From: Rhodococcus pyridinivorans
GTDB taxonomy: Bacteria > Actinomycetota > Actinomycetes > Mycobacteriales > Mycobacteriaceae
DNA: 64,000 nt
Direction: 5' to 3'
Assembly: GCF_900105195.1 (NCBI RefSeq)
Contig: NZ_FNRX01000002.1
Coordinates: forward strand, 2,294,001-2,358,000
In this document: in pieces, positions 1 through 12,347 of the stretch
Numbering within the stretch: position 1 is the first letter of the stretch
Layout: every line of letters begins with the position of its first letter
Made by a program: the position numbers and the translations under genes
The notes under the pieces: generated by a model
Told to the model about the DNA's origin: nothing
The model's input: only the letters and a program-made list of their open reading frames with translations
The model's database searches: none

Positions 1-1
1 G

Positions 2-766
2 TCCGTCGAGGTGGCCGTGCGCTACGAGATGCGGCGCCAGGCGGCCGTACTGGTCTCCGGTGGTGAGGTGATCCAGGAGACCCGGCACTTCCAGGAGGCC
101 GACGGCACCACCTCGCCCGGTCGCCGCAAGGAGACCGCCGAGGACTACCGCTACTTCCCGGAGCCCGACCTCGAGCCGATCGCGCCCGACGCCGCCTGGG
201 TCGAAGAGCTGCGCGCGACGCTGCCCGAGCTGCCGTGGCTGCGCCGCGCCCGCATCCAGGCCGACTGGGGTGTCTCCGACGAGGAGATGCGCGACCTCGT
301 CAACGCCGGAGCGCTCGACCTCGTCATCGCGACCACCGAGGCCGGCGCCCCCGCCTCGGAGGCCCGCTCGTGGTGGGTCGCCTACCTGGCCCAGCAGGCC
401 AACACCCGCGGTGTCGAACTCGCCGAACTGCCTATCACACCCGAACAGGTCGCCCGCGTCATCGCGCTGGTGGCCGACGGCAAGCTGACGAACAAGCTGG
501 CCCGTCAGGTCGTCGACGGTGTGCTCGCCGGTGAGGGCGAGCCCGACGAGGTGGTCGCCGCTCGCGGTCTCGAGGTCGTGCGCGACGATTCGGCGCTGCA
601 GGCCGCGGTCGACGCCGCGCTGGCCGCCAACCCCGACATCGCCGACAAGATCCGTTCCGGCAAGGTCCAGGCGGCCGGCAAGATCGTCGGCGACGTCATG
701 AAGGCCACTCGCGGACAGGCCGATCCGGCGCGCGTGAAGGAACTCGTCATCGCTGCGTGCAGTTGA
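2..766 (+). CDS. gatB: Asp/Glu-tRNA(Asn/Gln) amidotransferase subunit B, C-terminal part (left-truncated by window)
   Basis: The frame is open from the first base, so the N-terminal half lies outside the window; about 254 codons remain. GatB is the kinase/transamidation subunit of GatCAB, which converts Glu-tRNA(Gln) and Asp-tRNA(Asn) to the amide forms in the cytoplasm. The visible part has the end of the catalytic cradle with the family motif YRYFPEPDL (near residue 50 of the fragment), followed by the helical YqeY-like tail that binds the tRNA elbow, with TNKLARQV and [16 protein letters not shown]. Identification rests on these motifs. A tRNA-Gln gene and gltX lie 17-19 kb downstream, consistent with the indirect Gln-tRNA route usual in actinobacteria. 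Confidence 0.95.
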   Translation, partial: SVEVAVRYEMRRQAAVLVSGGEVIQETRHFQEADGTTSPGRRKETAEDYRYFPEPDLEPIAPDAAWVEELRATLPELPWLRRARIQADWGVSDEEMRDLVNAGALDLVIATTEAGAPASEARSWWVAYLAQQANTRGVELAELPITPEQVARVIALVADGKLTNKLARQVVDGVLAGEGEPDEVVAARGLEVVRDDSALQAAVDAALAANPDIADKIRSGKVQAAGKIVGDVMKATRGQADPARVKELVIAACS

Positions 767-777
767 TCTTGCGCGGC

Positions 778-783
778 TAGAGT
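778..783 (+). promoter_or_regulatory. -10 element TAGAGT for a leaderless antiporter transcript
   Basis: TAGAGT ends 8 bases before the ATG at 792, the spacing expected when transcription begins at or next to the start codon. No Shine-Dalgarno is seen. I see no convincing -35 box. Confidence 0.4.
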
Positions 784-791
784 AGCGGCGC

Positions 792-1997
792 ATGGACGCT
801 GCTGTCGCCACCTCGCTGTTCTGGATCGCCGTCGCGGCGGTGCTGGCACCGCTGATCGCCGGCGCCGTCCCGCGTCGGCTGGTGCCCGAGGTCGTGCTGC
901 TGCTGGTGGCCGGTGTCCTCATCGGCCCCTACGCGTTCGACCTCGCGGAGACGGGCAGCGAGATCGGCATCCTGCGCGAACTCGGCCTGGGGATGCTCTT
1001 CCTGCTCGCCGGATACGAGATCGACCCCGCCGAGTTGCGCGGGCGGGGTGGGCGCCGCGCGATGCTCACCTGGTGCGTGTGCATGCTGTTGGCGCTCGGT
1101 ACCGTCGCCGCCCTGGGAGCGGTCGGCCAGGTGCACGCCGAGATTGCCGTGGCGATCGCCCTGACATCCACAGCGTTGGGGACGCTCCTGCCGATCCTCG
1201 CCGACCGCGGGCTCGTCGCGACCCCACTCGGACGGTCGGTGCTCAATCACGGTGCGTTCGGAGAACTGCTGCCCGTTGTGGCCATGGCAACCCTGCTCGG
1301 TGCGCGCGGCGCACTCGGCTCGCTGATCGTCCTGCTGGCGTTCGCGGTCGTGGCCGTCGCCGTCGCCGTGCTGCCGACCTGGATCCTGGGGGAGGGCTCA
1401 CGGTTCACCCAGTTCGTCCGGCTCGGCTCCGACACCACCGCCCAGATCCCGGTGCGCCTGACAATGTTGCTGCTCGTCGGACTCATCGCCGTCGCCGCCG
1501 TCTTCGATCTCGACATCATTCTCGGGGCCTTCGCGGCCGGCTTCATCCTGCGCCGCACGATCCCGGCGGGCGACGAGCGGCTCGAGAAGAAGCTCGACGG
1601 TCTCGGATACGGCTTCCTCATCCCGATCTTCTTCGTCACCTCGGGCATGGCGATCGACGTCGGTGCAGTTGCGAGTGCCCCGGGCATCCTGCTGGCATTC
1701 CTCGGACTGCTCGTCCTGGTGAGGGGTGTACCGGTGTTCGTCGCATCGCGCCTCGAACGCGACGAGACCGGCAACCGCATGTTCGGAACCGCCGAACAAC
1801 TGCAGATCGCCCTGTACTCCACTACGGGTCTGCCACTGATCGTCGCGGTCACCGGCGTCGCGGTGAGTGCCGATCAGATGACGAACGCGAGCGCGTCGAT
1901 CCTCGTGGCGGCGGGCGCCGTCACCGTCCTCGTTCTCCCGATGCTCGCGGGGCTGCTCCACCACCCCGCTGCGGCGCAGACACCGGGGCGGGCATGA
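792..1997 (+). CDS. CPA2-family cation:proton antiporter (KefB/NapA-like membrane domain)
   Basis: This 401-residue protein is almost entirely hydrophobic, with roughly 11-13 membrane segments. It resembles the Na+/H+ exchanger domain of the monovalent cation:proton antiporter-2 family, expected to exchange Na+ or K+ for H+ across the plasma membrane. The pattern ILGAFAAGFILRR near residue 245 and the charged break GDERLEKKLDGLGYGFLIPIFFV just after it are typical of the family. It stops after the membrane domain, so the cytoplasmic TrkA-N/RCK domain of full-length Kef proteins is absent. The ATG at 792 is chosen because a -10 box precedes it. Its stop codon abuts that of the convergent lipoprotein gene. 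The transported ion cannot be told from sequence. Confidence 0.85.
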   Translation: MDAAVATSLFWIAVAAVLAPLIAGAVPRRLVPEVVLLLVAGVLIGPYAFDLAETGSEIGILRELGLGMLFLLAGYEIDPAELRGRGGRRAMLTWCVCMLLALGTVAALGAVGQVHAEIAVAIALTSTALGTLLPILADRGLVATPLGRSVLNHGAFGELLPVVAMATLLGARGALGSLIVLLAFAVVAVAVAVLPTWILGEGSRFTQFVRLGSDTTAQIPVRLTMLLLVGLIAVAAVFDLDIILGAFAAGFILRRTIPAGDERLEKKLDGLGYGFLIPIFFVTSGMAIDVGAVASAPGILLAFLGLLVLVRGVPVFVASRLERDETGNRMFGTAEQLQIALYSTTGLPLIVAVTGVAVSADQMTNASASILVAAGAVTVLVLPMLAGLLHHPAAAQTPGRA

Positions 1998-3143
1998 TCA
2001 GTCGAATCCGCCGCCACCGGCCGGGAACTGGATGCGGATGACGCGGTCGTCGTTCGGTCCCGGTTCGGCGCCGGACTTGTTGACCGTCGAGACCCACAGC
2101 AGGCCGTCGGGCGACGAAGAGGCGCCGCGCAGCATGCCGTAGCGGTCCTCCGCCGCGAGGACGGGGGACGCCGTGACCGCGCCGGTCCCCGGATCGGTAG
2201 CGACGACCGCGACGGCCTTCGCGTCGGTGAGCGAGATCGCGATCCCGTCGGGAGCCGCCGCGCACCCGGCGACACCGGGCCGCTCGGGCCACGTCCAGGC
2301 CGGGCCGGTGCCGGTCGAGCCGTCGACCCCGACCCGTTGGAGCCGGTCCTCGAGGGGAGTGCGGTCGGTGATCCACAGGTTGCCGTTCGGATCGCGGCAC
2401 ACATCGCCCGCGGTGCCGATCCCCGACAGCATCACCGAGGGAGCGGGTGCTGCGCCGGGTGCCGGGAGCGGCAGGTTCAGGAGCTTGCCGGACAGGACGT
2501 TCGGATCGTTTGCGGCCGCTGCGTTTCCGGCGTCGCCGGTCAGGACGGCGAGCTCGGTGGGCGAGACGAATTCGATGGCGCCGGAATTGCCCGTCGCGCC
2601 GCGCGGGATTCCCGTCAGCACGTCCTTGGGAGTGTCGCCCGCGGCGATGCGGACCACGCGGTTGTCCGAGGCCGTGGTGATGTAGGCGTAGAGCAGTCGG
2701 TCCTCGGCGAAGGTGGGGGAGAGTGCCACGTCCAGGAGCCCACCGTCCCCGGATCCGTCGACCGGGATCGTCGCGATCTCCACCGGCTCGGTCTCCGGGG
2801 CGACCTGCAGTATCCGGCCCGTCCGACGCTCGGTGACGAGCGCGGAGTTGCCATCGGGCATCGTCACCAGGCCGCCGGTGACGTCGAGGCAGGTCGCGAT
2901 CACGGACGGATCGGGGTCGACACAGGGCCCCGGTGGCTTGGGGGAGGCGCTCGTCGTCGTCGTCTCGGTGGGGTCCTGGGGTCCGACGCCCGGTCCCGGG
3001 TCGAAGGTGGGCTCGGGAGTGAACGGGGTCGACGCGGAGTCGTCGAAGCGGGCGCAGGATGGGACGGCGAGGACTCCGACGGCGAGCACCGCCGCTGCCG
3101 CACGTACGCCCCACGAACCCGTCCATCGCGTACCCGGTGTCAT
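1998..3143 (-). CDS. lppZ: LppZ-like lipoprotein, PQQ-dependent sugar dehydrogenase-type beta-propeller
   Basis: A 381-residue secreted lipoprotein. The N-terminus has a basic start (TPGTRWTG), a hydrophobic stretch and a lipobox VPSC with the lipidated Cys near residue 30. A Pro/Thr-rich linker follows, then a six-bladed propeller of the glucose/sorbosone dehydrogenase fold (SGDGGLLDVALSPTFAEDR, LTGDAGNAAAANDPNVLSGK, GDVCRDPNGNLWITDRT, ASSSPDGLLWVSTVNKSG). Position between gatB and a DoxX gene matches mycobacterial lppZ. The start at 3143 is preferred over an upstream in-frame codon because it gives a proper signal peptide. Substrate is unknown, and a structural or binding role is as likely as dehydrogenase activity. 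Confidence 0.82.
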   Translation of the reverse strand: MTPGTRWTGSWGVRAAAAVLAVGVLAVPSCARFDDSASTPFTPEPTFDPGPGVGPQDPTETTTTSASPKPPGPCVDPDPSVIATCLDVTGGLVTMPDGNSALVTERRTGRILQVAPETEPVEIATIPVDGSGDGGLLDVALSPTFAEDRLLYAYITTASDNRVVRIAAGDTPKDVLTGIPRGATGNSGAIEFVSPTELAVLTGDAGNAAAANDPNVLSGKLLNLPLPAPGAAPAPSVMLSGIGTAGDVCRDPNGNLWITDRTPLEDRLQRVGVDGSTGTGPAWTWPERPGVAGCAAAPDGIAISLTDAKAVAVVATDPGTGAVTASPVLAAEDRYGMLRGASSSPDGLLWVSTVNKSGAEPGPNDDRVIRIQFPAGGGGFD

Positions 3144-3208
3144 GCCGCAGACGTTACCGGCACGACGCGCGCACCCGCGGATGCCGGGTGCGGGGACGGT
3201 CACGGGCA

Positions 3209-3214
3209 TAGGCT
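3209..3214 (+). promoter_or_regulatory. -10 element TAGGCT for a leaderless DoxX transcript
   Basis: TAGGCT lies 6 bases before the GTG at 3221, the leaderless arrangement. It sits in the 77-base divergent gap shared with the lipoprotein gene. Confidence 0.42.
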
Positions 3215-3220
3215 GAGGAC

Positions 3221-3982
3221 GTGGCCGACAACAAGAACGGTGGCATACCGGACGCGGGTTCGAATCCCTACGGCGACCAGCCCGACGAACACACACTCGA
3301 GATGCGCCGACCACGCGAGTCGTATCTCGGATCCGACGATGACTTCGGCGCAGGCGGAACTCCCCTCGGCAGCGACGCCTACGCCGCTCCCACCGAGCAG
3401 ATGTACCGGCCGGAGCCGGTCTACGGTGCGGATACGGGCGGCGCGGTGGTCGCCGGCGAACAGGCCCCGGCGAAGGTGCGCCGCGGAACGCTCGACCTCG
3501 GTCTGTTCGTCCTGCGTGCGGCGGTCGGGGCGATCCTCGTCGCCCACGGACTGCAGAAGCTGGTGGGTCTGTGGAACGGGCCTGGACTCGACGGTTTCGA
3601 GTCGTTGCTCCGCGATGCGGGATACCAGCAGCCCGCCGTGCTCGCGATCGTCGGCGCGGTCGGTGAGATCGCAGCCGGAGGACTGCTCGTCCTGGGTCTG
3701 CTCACCCCGTTCGCCGCTGCCGCGATCGTCGCGATCATGGTCAACGCGGTGCTGTTCAAGCACGAACTCGAACCGGGCGTCCAGTTCTTCGCCGCCGAAT
3801 CGTCGGGCTTCGAATTCGAGGCCCTCCTCGTCGCGTGCGCGGTGGCGATCACCCTCACCGGACCGGGACGCATCGCGATCGACGGACGACGCGGGTGGGC
3901 GACGCGTCCGTTCCTGGGCTCGTTCGTCGTGCTGCTGCTGGGTGTGGCGGCCGGCGTGTGCCTGTGGATCTTCGGACGCTGA
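3221..3982 (+). CDS. DoxX-family integral membrane protein
   Basis: The protein has 253 residues. The first 85 or so are hydrophilic and acidic (DNKNGGIPDAGSNPYGDQPD). The rest is a DoxX domain with about four membrane helices, starting LGLFVLRAAVGAILVAHGLQKL and ending LLLGVAAGVCLWIFGR. DoxX proteins are membrane subunits linked in mycobacteria to redox and thiol-stress complexes; the exact role here is inferred only from the family. The gene stands alone between a divergent lipoprotein gene and a strong terminator. The GTG start is chosen from the -10 box 6 bases upstream. A string resembling a tRNA T-arm near 3256 is coding sequence (AGSNPYG). Confidence 0.8.
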   Translation: MADNKNGGIPDAGSNPYGDQPDEHTLEMRRPRESYLGSDDDFGAGGTPLGSDAYAAPTEQMYRPEPVYGADTGGAVVAGEQAPAKVRRGTLDLGLFVLRAAVGAILVAHGLQKLVGLWNGPGLDGFESLLRDAGYQQPAVLAIVGAVGEIAAGGLLVLGLLTPFAAAAIVAIMVNAVLFKHELEPGVQFFAAESSGFEFEALLVACAVAITLTGPGRIAIDGRRGWATRPFLGSFVVLLLGVAAGVCLWIFGR

Positions 3983-4010
3983 GACACCGCAAGCCGGACA
4001 TTACGAAGGG

Positions 4011-4047
4011 CGAGGGCCCCGCGATCGGGATGATCGCGGGGCCCTCG
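4011..4047. terminator. Bidirectional rho-independent-type hairpin between doxX and ilvD
   Basis: A perfect 16-bp inverted repeat (4011-4026 with 4032-4047) with a 5-base loop sits between convergent genes. It is GC-rich and followed by only a short TTC on the + strand. Confidence 0.8.
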
Positions 4048-4066
4048 TTCCTGCTGTCGTGAAGTG

Positions 4067-5908
4067 TTACGGCACGCGCCGGACGGCACCCTTGTCGGCG
4101 GAGGTCGCCAGAGCGGCGTAGGCGCGCAGTGCCTTCGAGACCGTGCGCTCACGGTCGACGGGCTGCCACGGACGCTCGGAGGCCTCCATCTTCGCGCGAC
4201 GATCCGCGAGCACCTCGTCCTCGACGAGCACCTCGAGGGTGCGGGTCGCGACGTCGATGCGGATCCGGTCGCCCTGCTCGATCAGGCCGATCACACCACC
4301 GGACGCGGCCTCGGGGGAGACGTGCCCGATGGACAGACCGGAGGTGCCGCCCGAGAAGCGACCGTCGGTGATCAGGGCACACACCTTGCCCAGACCGATG
4401 CCCTTGAGGAAGGAGGTCGGGTGCAGCATCTCCTGCATGCCGGGGCCGCCGGCCGGGCCCTCGTAGCGGACGACGACGACGTCGCCGGCCTTGATCTTCT
4501 TGCCGAGGATGACCGAGACGGCCTCCTCCTGCGACTCGACGACGTAGGCCGGGCCCTCGAAGTGGAACAGATCCTCGTCGATACCGGCGGTCTTGAGGAT
4601 CGCGCCGTCCGGTGCGAGATTGCCGCGCAGCACGCACAAGCCGCCCTCGACGGTGTAGGCGTGCTCGATGTCGCGGATGCAACCGTTCGCGGCATCGGTG
4701 TCGAGCGACGACCAGCGGTTGTCCGTCGAGAACGGTTCGGTGGTGCGCACACCGCCCGGTGCGGCGTGGAACAGTTCGAGGGCCGTCTCGGACGCCTTGC
4801 CGGAACGGATGTCCCAGGTGTCGAGCCACTCGTCGAAGCTCTTCGTGTGGACCGTGGAGACGTCGGTCTCGAGCAGACCACCGCGGCGCAGCTCGCCGAG
4901 GATGGCGGGGATTCCGCCGGCGCGGTGCACGTCCTCCATGTGGTAGTCGGAGTTCGGGGAGACCTTCGCCAGGCAGGGCACCCGGCGGCTGATCTCGTCG
5001 ATGGTGGTGAGATCGAAGTCGACCTCACCCTCCTGCGCGGCGGCGAGGGTGTGCAGCACGGTGTTGGTGGAACCACCCATGGCGACGTCGAGCGCCATTG
5101 CGTTGCGGAAGGCGGCCGGGGTGGCGATGTTGCGCGGAAGCACCGACTCGTCGTCGTCGCGGTAGTAGCGCAGGGCGGCCTCGACGATCGTCCGGCCGGC
5201 GGTCTCGAACAGTGCGCGTCGCGCCTCGTGGGTGGCGAGGGTCGAACCGTTGCCGGGCAGCGCGAGACCGAGAGCCTCGGTGAGGCAGTTCATCGAGTTG
5301 GCGGTGAACATGCCCGAGCACGAACCGCAGGTCGGGCACGCGCTGCGCTCGACCTCGTCGAGTCCCGCGTCGTCGACGGCCTCGCTGGCGGAGGCCGAGA
5401 TGGCGGTGATGAGGTCGGTGGGGGCCTGCGCGACACCGTTGACGACGACCGCCTTGCCGGCCTCCATCGGACCACCGGAGACGAAGACCGTCGGGATGTT
5501 CAGGCGCATCGCGGCATTGAGCATGCCCGGGGTGATCTTGTCGCAGTTCGAGATGCACACCAGTGCATCGGCGGTGTGCGCGTTGACCATGTATTCGACG
5601 GAGTCGGCGATGATCTCGCGGCTCGGCAGCGAGTAGAGCATGCCGCCGTGGCCCATGGCGATGCCGTCGTCGACTGCGATGGTGTGGAACTCGCGCGCCA
5701 CGCCGCCCGCTTCGCGCACGGCCTTCGCGACGATCTCACCGACGTCCTTGAGGTGGACGTGACCGGGTACGAACTGCGTGTAGGAGTTCGCGATGGCGAC
5801 GATCGGCTTGCCGAAGTCGGAATCGGTCAGGCCGGTGGCGCGCCACAGGGAGCGCGCTCCCGCGGCGTTTCGTCCGACGGTGGTGGTGCGTGACCTCAAC
5901 GGGGGCAT
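4067..5908 (-). CDS. ilvD: Dihydroxy-acid dehydratase
   Basis: IlvD (613 residues, usual family length) dehydrates 2,3-dihydroxy-isovalerate and 2,3-dihydroxy-3-methylvalerate to the keto acids preceding valine and isoleucine. The iron-sulfur ligands are visible in CDKITPGML and [17 protein letters not shown]. Other family motifs are [50 protein letters not shown] and the start [25 protein letters not shown]. The ATG at 5908 is preferred over a 66-codon upstream extension because AGGAAG lies about 7 bases before it and the N-terminus then matches the family. It is transcribed away from ilvBNC, with the PH-domain gene between. Confidence 0.96.
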   Translation of the reverse strand: MPPLRSRTTTVGRNAAGARSLWRATGLTDSDFGKPIVAIANSYTQFVPGHVHLKDVGEIVAKAVREAGGVAREFHTIAVDDGIAMGHGGMLYSLPSREIIADSVEYMVNAHTADALVCISNCDKITPGMLNAAMRLNIPTVFVSGGPMEAGKAVVVNGVAQAPTDLITAISASASEAVDDAGLDEVERSACPTCGSCSGMFTANSMNCLTEALGLALPGNGSTLATHEARRALFETAGRTIVEAALRYYRDDDESVLPRNIATPAAFRNAMALDVAMGGSTNTVLHTLAAAQEGEVDFDLTTIDEISRRVPCLAKVSPNSDYHMEDVHRAGGIPAILGELRRGGLLETDVSTVHTKSFDEWLDTWDIRSGKASETALELFHAAPGGVRTTEPFSTDNRWSSLDTDAANGCIRDIEHAYTVEGGLCVLRGNLAPDGAILKTAGIDEDLFHFEGPAYVVESQEEAVSVILGKKIKAGDVVVVRYEGPAGGPGMQEMLHPTSFLKGIGLGKVCALITDGRFSGGTSGLSIGHVSPEAASGGVIGLIEQGDRIRIDVATRTLEVLVEDEVLADRRAKMEASERPWQPVDRERTVSKALRAYAALATSADKGAVRRVP

Positions 5909-6047
5909 GGGCTGACTTCCTTGACGGTGGCTGGTGCGCAATCGGCCGGGCCGCGTCCGGGCGCCGGGCTGGGCGGATCCGGGCAACGGCACCGACGAAT
6001 CTACTCGCGTGCTTCCGGATGCCTCTATTCGCATCCGGTCGCGAGGA

Positions 6048-6590
6048 TCAGGAGGAGCGGTCCCCCTTCTTCTCGACGGTGACTGCGTCGTCGGTGGTTT
6101 CGGCATCCGGACCGGCTTCGGCGGCCGCCTTCTCGCGGTATGCCTTCTCCTCGGCGAGCTGTGCGGCCGCGTACGGATCGGTGATGCGGCCTCCGCTGGC
6201 CTCCGACAGCTGCGGCAGCCGGCCGAAGGTGACGACCGGCAGTGCGACCTCGCTGCCGTCGGTGAGCCGTGCGCGGGCCCAGCCCCGCTTCGGGAACCGG
6301 AGGCCGTCGAGTTCGTCCCACTTCAGGTTCGTCGTCTTGAAGGTCGCTCGCGCGACGATGCCCTCGGGGCCGACGACGGTGCGTACCCGCACGACCCAGG
6401 CGGCGACGAGGAACGGGATGATCAGCGTCCATGCGAAGGCCTCCGGCCACGCCAGCGCGGGGGAGGCGAGGGCGAGGAACAGCAGAGCGCACGCGAGGAA
6501 GGACAGTCGCGAGATCTGGATGACCTGCGTCGTCGAATCGGGCGTGTGGGATGATGGGGGCGGTGGCACGGGCTGCTGGGAAGATGACAC
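6048..6590 (-). CDS. cfp6: Cfp6-like PH-domain membrane protein
   Basis: About 180 residues from the GTG at 6590. After a polar, Pro/Ser-rich N-terminus come two closely spaced membrane segments ([20 protein letters not shown] and [19 protein letters not shown]). A small bacterial PH domain follows ([60 protein letters not shown]) and an acidic/Lys tail. The middle closely resembles the mycobacterial low-molecular-weight antigen Cfp6, and the location next to ilvB agrees. Function is unknown. The start is uncertain: an in-frame ATG exists at 6650, but it would put the N-terminus into the ilvB promoter region. Confidence 0.75.
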   Translation of the reverse strand: MSSSQQPVPPPPSSHTPDSTTQVIQISRLSFLACALLFLALASPALAWPEAFAWTLIIPFLVAAWVVRVRTVVGPEGIVARATFKTTNLKWDELDGLRFPKRGWARARLTDGSEVALPVVTFGRLPQLSEASGGRITDPYAAAQLAEEKAYREKAAAEAGPDAETTDDAVTVEKKGDRSS

Positions 6591-6651
6591 CTCTACATCT
6601 TCGCACTGCAGCCGCGGCATCTCACATTCTGGGACAGTGGACCGCACCAAG

Positions 6652-6681
6652 TTGACTGTCTGGACACCATGCGCCTACCGT
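6652..6681 (+). promoter_or_regulatory. Promoter of the ilvBNC operon
   Basis: A -35 box TTGACT (6652-6657), an 18-base spacer and a -10 box TACCGT (6676-6681) stand 7 bases before the GTG of the leader ORF, so the transcript probably begins at or beside that GTG. Confidence 0.6.
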
Positions 6682-6688
6682 CGAGCGC

Positions 6689-6736
6689 GTGAATCAGAAT
6701 GGGTTGCTCGTAATCGGCCGGCGCGTCGTCGCCTGA
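6689..6736 (+). CDS. ilvBNC leader peptide (Leu-Leu-Val-Ile ... Val-Val)
   Basis: A 15-codon ORF, GTG to TGA, encodes MNQNGLLVIGRRVVA. Six of its 15 residues are Leu, Val or Ile, with a run LLVI at codons 6-9 and VV at 13-14. It begins 7 bases after the -10 box, so it is probably translated from a leaderless mRNA. A 10-bp pairing, 6720-6729 with 6758-6767, covers its last codons and is followed by the intrinsic terminator at 6769. This is the layout of amino-acid attenuation: ribosome stalling at branched-chain codons should alter folding so that the terminator does not form. I did not find a clear-cut antiterminator helix. Confidence 0.75.
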   Translation: MNQNGLLVIGRRVVA

Positions 6737-6768
6737 GCCGCATTTCGCAACTCGCCCACGACGCGCCA

Positions 6769-6803
6769 CCCTCGTACAGCAGACTTGCTGACGAGGGTTT
6801 TTT
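6769..6803 (+). terminator. ilvBNC attenuator terminator
   Basis: The stem is CCCTCGT (6769-6775) with ACGAGGG (6791-6797), continued past one bulged A by CAGCA (6777-6781) with TGCTG (6786-6790). The loop is GACT and six T follow (6798-6803). It lies between the leader peptide and the ilvB ribosome binding site, so it terminates early transcripts rather than an upstream gene. Confidence 0.85.
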
Positions 6804-6835
6804 GTTGCCCGGAGCCAGAATCAGAGGAATTCGCA

Positions 6836-10328
<3,493 letters not shown>

Positions 10329-10347
10329 CAGCCACCTGATCCGGTCA

Positions 10348-10385
10348 CGGCGGCCCGGTACCCCTACGGGGGTGCCGGGCCGCCG
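10348..10385 (+). terminator. Terminator hairpin after ilvBNC
   Basis: A 17-bp GC-rich inverted repeat (10348-10364 with 10369-10385) carries one wobble pair and a very short loop. There is no U-tract, as is common in this GC range. Confidence 0.65.
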
Positions 10386-10404
10386 TCGTCGGTGCGCGTG
10401 AGCG

Positions 10405-12219
10405 ATGTCGCAGCCACGGGCCGAGGCCGCGGAGGATACTTGGCTGATGTGGCTCCTCGCCGCGTTCGGGCGGCTCCCGGGTGTCGCCACCGCACGGTCC
10501 TACCGGCGGGGGTGGCTGCGGGGCGACGTCACGGCGGGTCTCGCGCTCAGCGCCCTGCTCGTCCCCACCGGCATGGGATATGCCCAGGCGGCGGGACTGC
10601 CGCCCTACACAGGTCTCTACGCGACAGTGGTGCCGATGCTCGTGTACGCGGTGGTCGGTCCGTCCCGGATCCTCGTGCTCGGACCGGATTCCGCGCTCGC
10701 CCCGCTCATCGCGGCCGCGGTGATCCCGCTCGCCGCCGACGGTGACCCGCAGCGTGCGGTCGCCCTCGCCGGTGTGCTCGCCCTCCTCGTCGGGGCGATC
10801 CTCCTCGTCGGGGGGATACTCCGCTTCGGATTCCTGACCTATCTGCTCTCCACACCGATCCGGGTCGGTTTCCTCAACGCGATCGCGATCATCGTCATCG
10901 TCGGGCAGCTCCCGCTCCTGCTGGGCACCTCGGCCGACGAATCCGGTGTCGTCGCCGAGGTTCTCGACGTCGTCGACGACGTCTTCGAGGACGGTGTCGA
11001 ACCGGTCGGACTTCTCCTCGGCGCCGGCACCCTCGCTGTGATCCTCGTGCTGCAGAAGGTCGTTCCCCGCATACCCGCGGTGCTCGTCGCGGTGGTCGCC
11101 GCCTCCGCGGCGGTCGAGGTGTTCGGGCTCACCGATCGGGTGGAGATGGTGGGGGCGCTGCCCTCCGGGATCCCCGCGCCCGTTCTGGGCGGTATCGAAC
11201 GGGGAGACGTGATCGAACTGCTCGCACCCGCGGTCGCGGTCGCCGTCATCGCGTTCGCCGACACCGCGGTGCTGTCGCGCTCGTTCGCGCTCCGACGGGG
11301 CGAGGACGTGGACGGCAGTTCCGAGATGCGCGCCCTCGGTGTGGTGAACATCGCAGCCGGTGCGACGGGCGGATTCCCCATCTGCGGCAGCGGCAGTCGC
11401 ACTCCCGTCCTCGAACAGGCCGGAGCGCGTACCCAGCTCGCGGGTGCCGTCGGAGCGGTGACGGTCGCGATCTTCCTGCTCGCCGCGCCGGGGGCGACGG
11501 CGTACCTGCCGCAGGCCGCGCTCGCTGCCGTCGTGATCGCCGCGGCGAGTGCGCTCGTCGATGCGAAGGGGCTCGGTCGCCTGTGGCGGGTCAACAAGAT
11601 CGAATTCTGTTTGTCCTTCGCCGCATTCGTGGCGGTCGGTCTCGCCGGTGTGTTGAGGGGTGTACTCGTCGCGATCGCATTGTCGTTGGCGGTCGTGATC
11701 GTGCGTGCCTGGCAACCCCACCGGACCGAACTCGTCGAACTCGAGAACATCGCCGGATATCACGACCGGGAGCGGCATCCCGAGGGCCACCGCATCCCGG
11801 GTCTCGTGCTCGTGCGATTCGACGCTCCGCTGTTCTTCGCGAACGGTGTGATCCTCACGAAGTTCGTCCGTGAACTCGTCCGCGAACGCGAGGACCGTAT
11901 CGAGTGGGTGGTACTCGCGGCCGAACCGATCACGGATCTAGATATCAGCGCCGTCGAGGAGATCGAACGTCTCGACGACTACCTCGCCCACAGGGGGATA
12001 CGGCTCGCCTTCGCCGCGATGAAGGGGCCGGTCAAGGACAAGTTGCACCGGATGCAATCGGGGAATCGCTTCGGGGCCGGTCGATTCCATCCGACCGTCC
12101 GCACTGCCGTGGTGGCCTTCCGGCACCGGAACCAGCCCGGCATCGAGCGCAGTGTGCTCGACGCACCCCCGCAGGACATCGTCCCGCCCCCGCGGAAGGA
12201 TCGGCCCGCACCACCGTGA
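10405..12219 (+). CDS. SulP-family anion permease with STAS domain
   Basis: The protein (604 residues) has the SulP core with about 12-14 membrane segments, beginning with the family signature LSALLVPTGMGYAQAAGLPPYTGLYATVVPM near residue 50 and GPDSALAPLIAAAV at about 95. A C-terminal STAS domain covers about residues 440-560 (GLVLVRFDAPLFFANGVILT, LDISAVEEIERLDDYLAHRG). SulP proteins import sulfate, bicarbonate or other anions. The substrate is not readable, and no sulfur gene is adjacent, so sulfate is only one possibility. The ATG at 10405 lacks a strong Shine-Dalgarno; a second in-frame ATG 14 codons on is an alternative. Confidence 0.85.
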   Translation: MSQPRAEAAEDTWLMWLLAAFGRLPGVATARSYRRGWLRGDVTAGLALSALLVPTGMGYAQAAGLPPYTGLYATVVPMLVYAVVGPSRILVLGPDSALAPLIAAAVIPLAADGDPQRAVALAGVLALLVGAILLVGGILRFGFLTYLLSTPIRVGFLNAIAIIVIVGQLPLLLGTSADESGVVAEVLDVVDDVFEDGVEPVGLLLGAGTLAVILVLQKVVPRIPAVLVAVVAASAAVEVFGLTDRVEMVGALPSGIPAPVLGGIERGDVIELLAPAVAVAVIAFADTAVLSRSFALRRGEDVDGSSEMRALGVVNIAAGATGGFPICGSGSRTPVLEQAGARTQLAGAVGAVTVAIFLLAAPGATAYLPQAALAAVVIAAASALVDAKGLGRLWRVNKIEFCLSFAAFVAVGLAGVLRGVLVAIALSLAVVIVRAWQPHRTELVELENIAGYHDRERHPEGHRIPGLVLVRFDAPLFFANGVILTKFVRELVREREDRIEWVVLAAEPITDLDISAVEEIERLDDYLAHRGIRLAFAAMKGPVKDKLHRMQSGNRFGAGRFHPTVRTAVVAFRHRNQPGIERSVLDAPPQDIVPPPRKDRPAPP

Positions 12220-12257
12220 TCCCGGTCCCGGTGGCCCCGTGGGAGGGGCCGGGGCAC

Positions 12258-12263
12258 TAAACT
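12258..12263 (+). promoter_or_regulatory. Possible -10 box TAAACT upstream of serA
   Basis: TAAACT fits the actinobacterial TANNNT pattern and would leave a 5' leader of roughly 80 bases before serA. No -35 is convincing. Confidence 0.3.
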
Positions 12264-12347
12264 GTGGGCGGTCGCGGGTGCCCACGCATGCTGTCGGGCG
12301 CGAGCGCCGTCGACCACTCACACATTCACGACACAGGGAGTCCGCAC

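Noticed and set aside
3251..3270. tRNA T-arm-like string GGGTTCGAATCCC
   Set aside because: No acceptor or anticodon arms surround it, and it encodes Ala-Gly-Ser-Asn-Pro-Tyr-Gly in the DoxX protein.
12227..12254. Terminator after sulP
   Set aside because: Only GGCCCC/GGGGCC (6 bp) pairs cleanly; I could not separate it from chance GC-rich complementarity.
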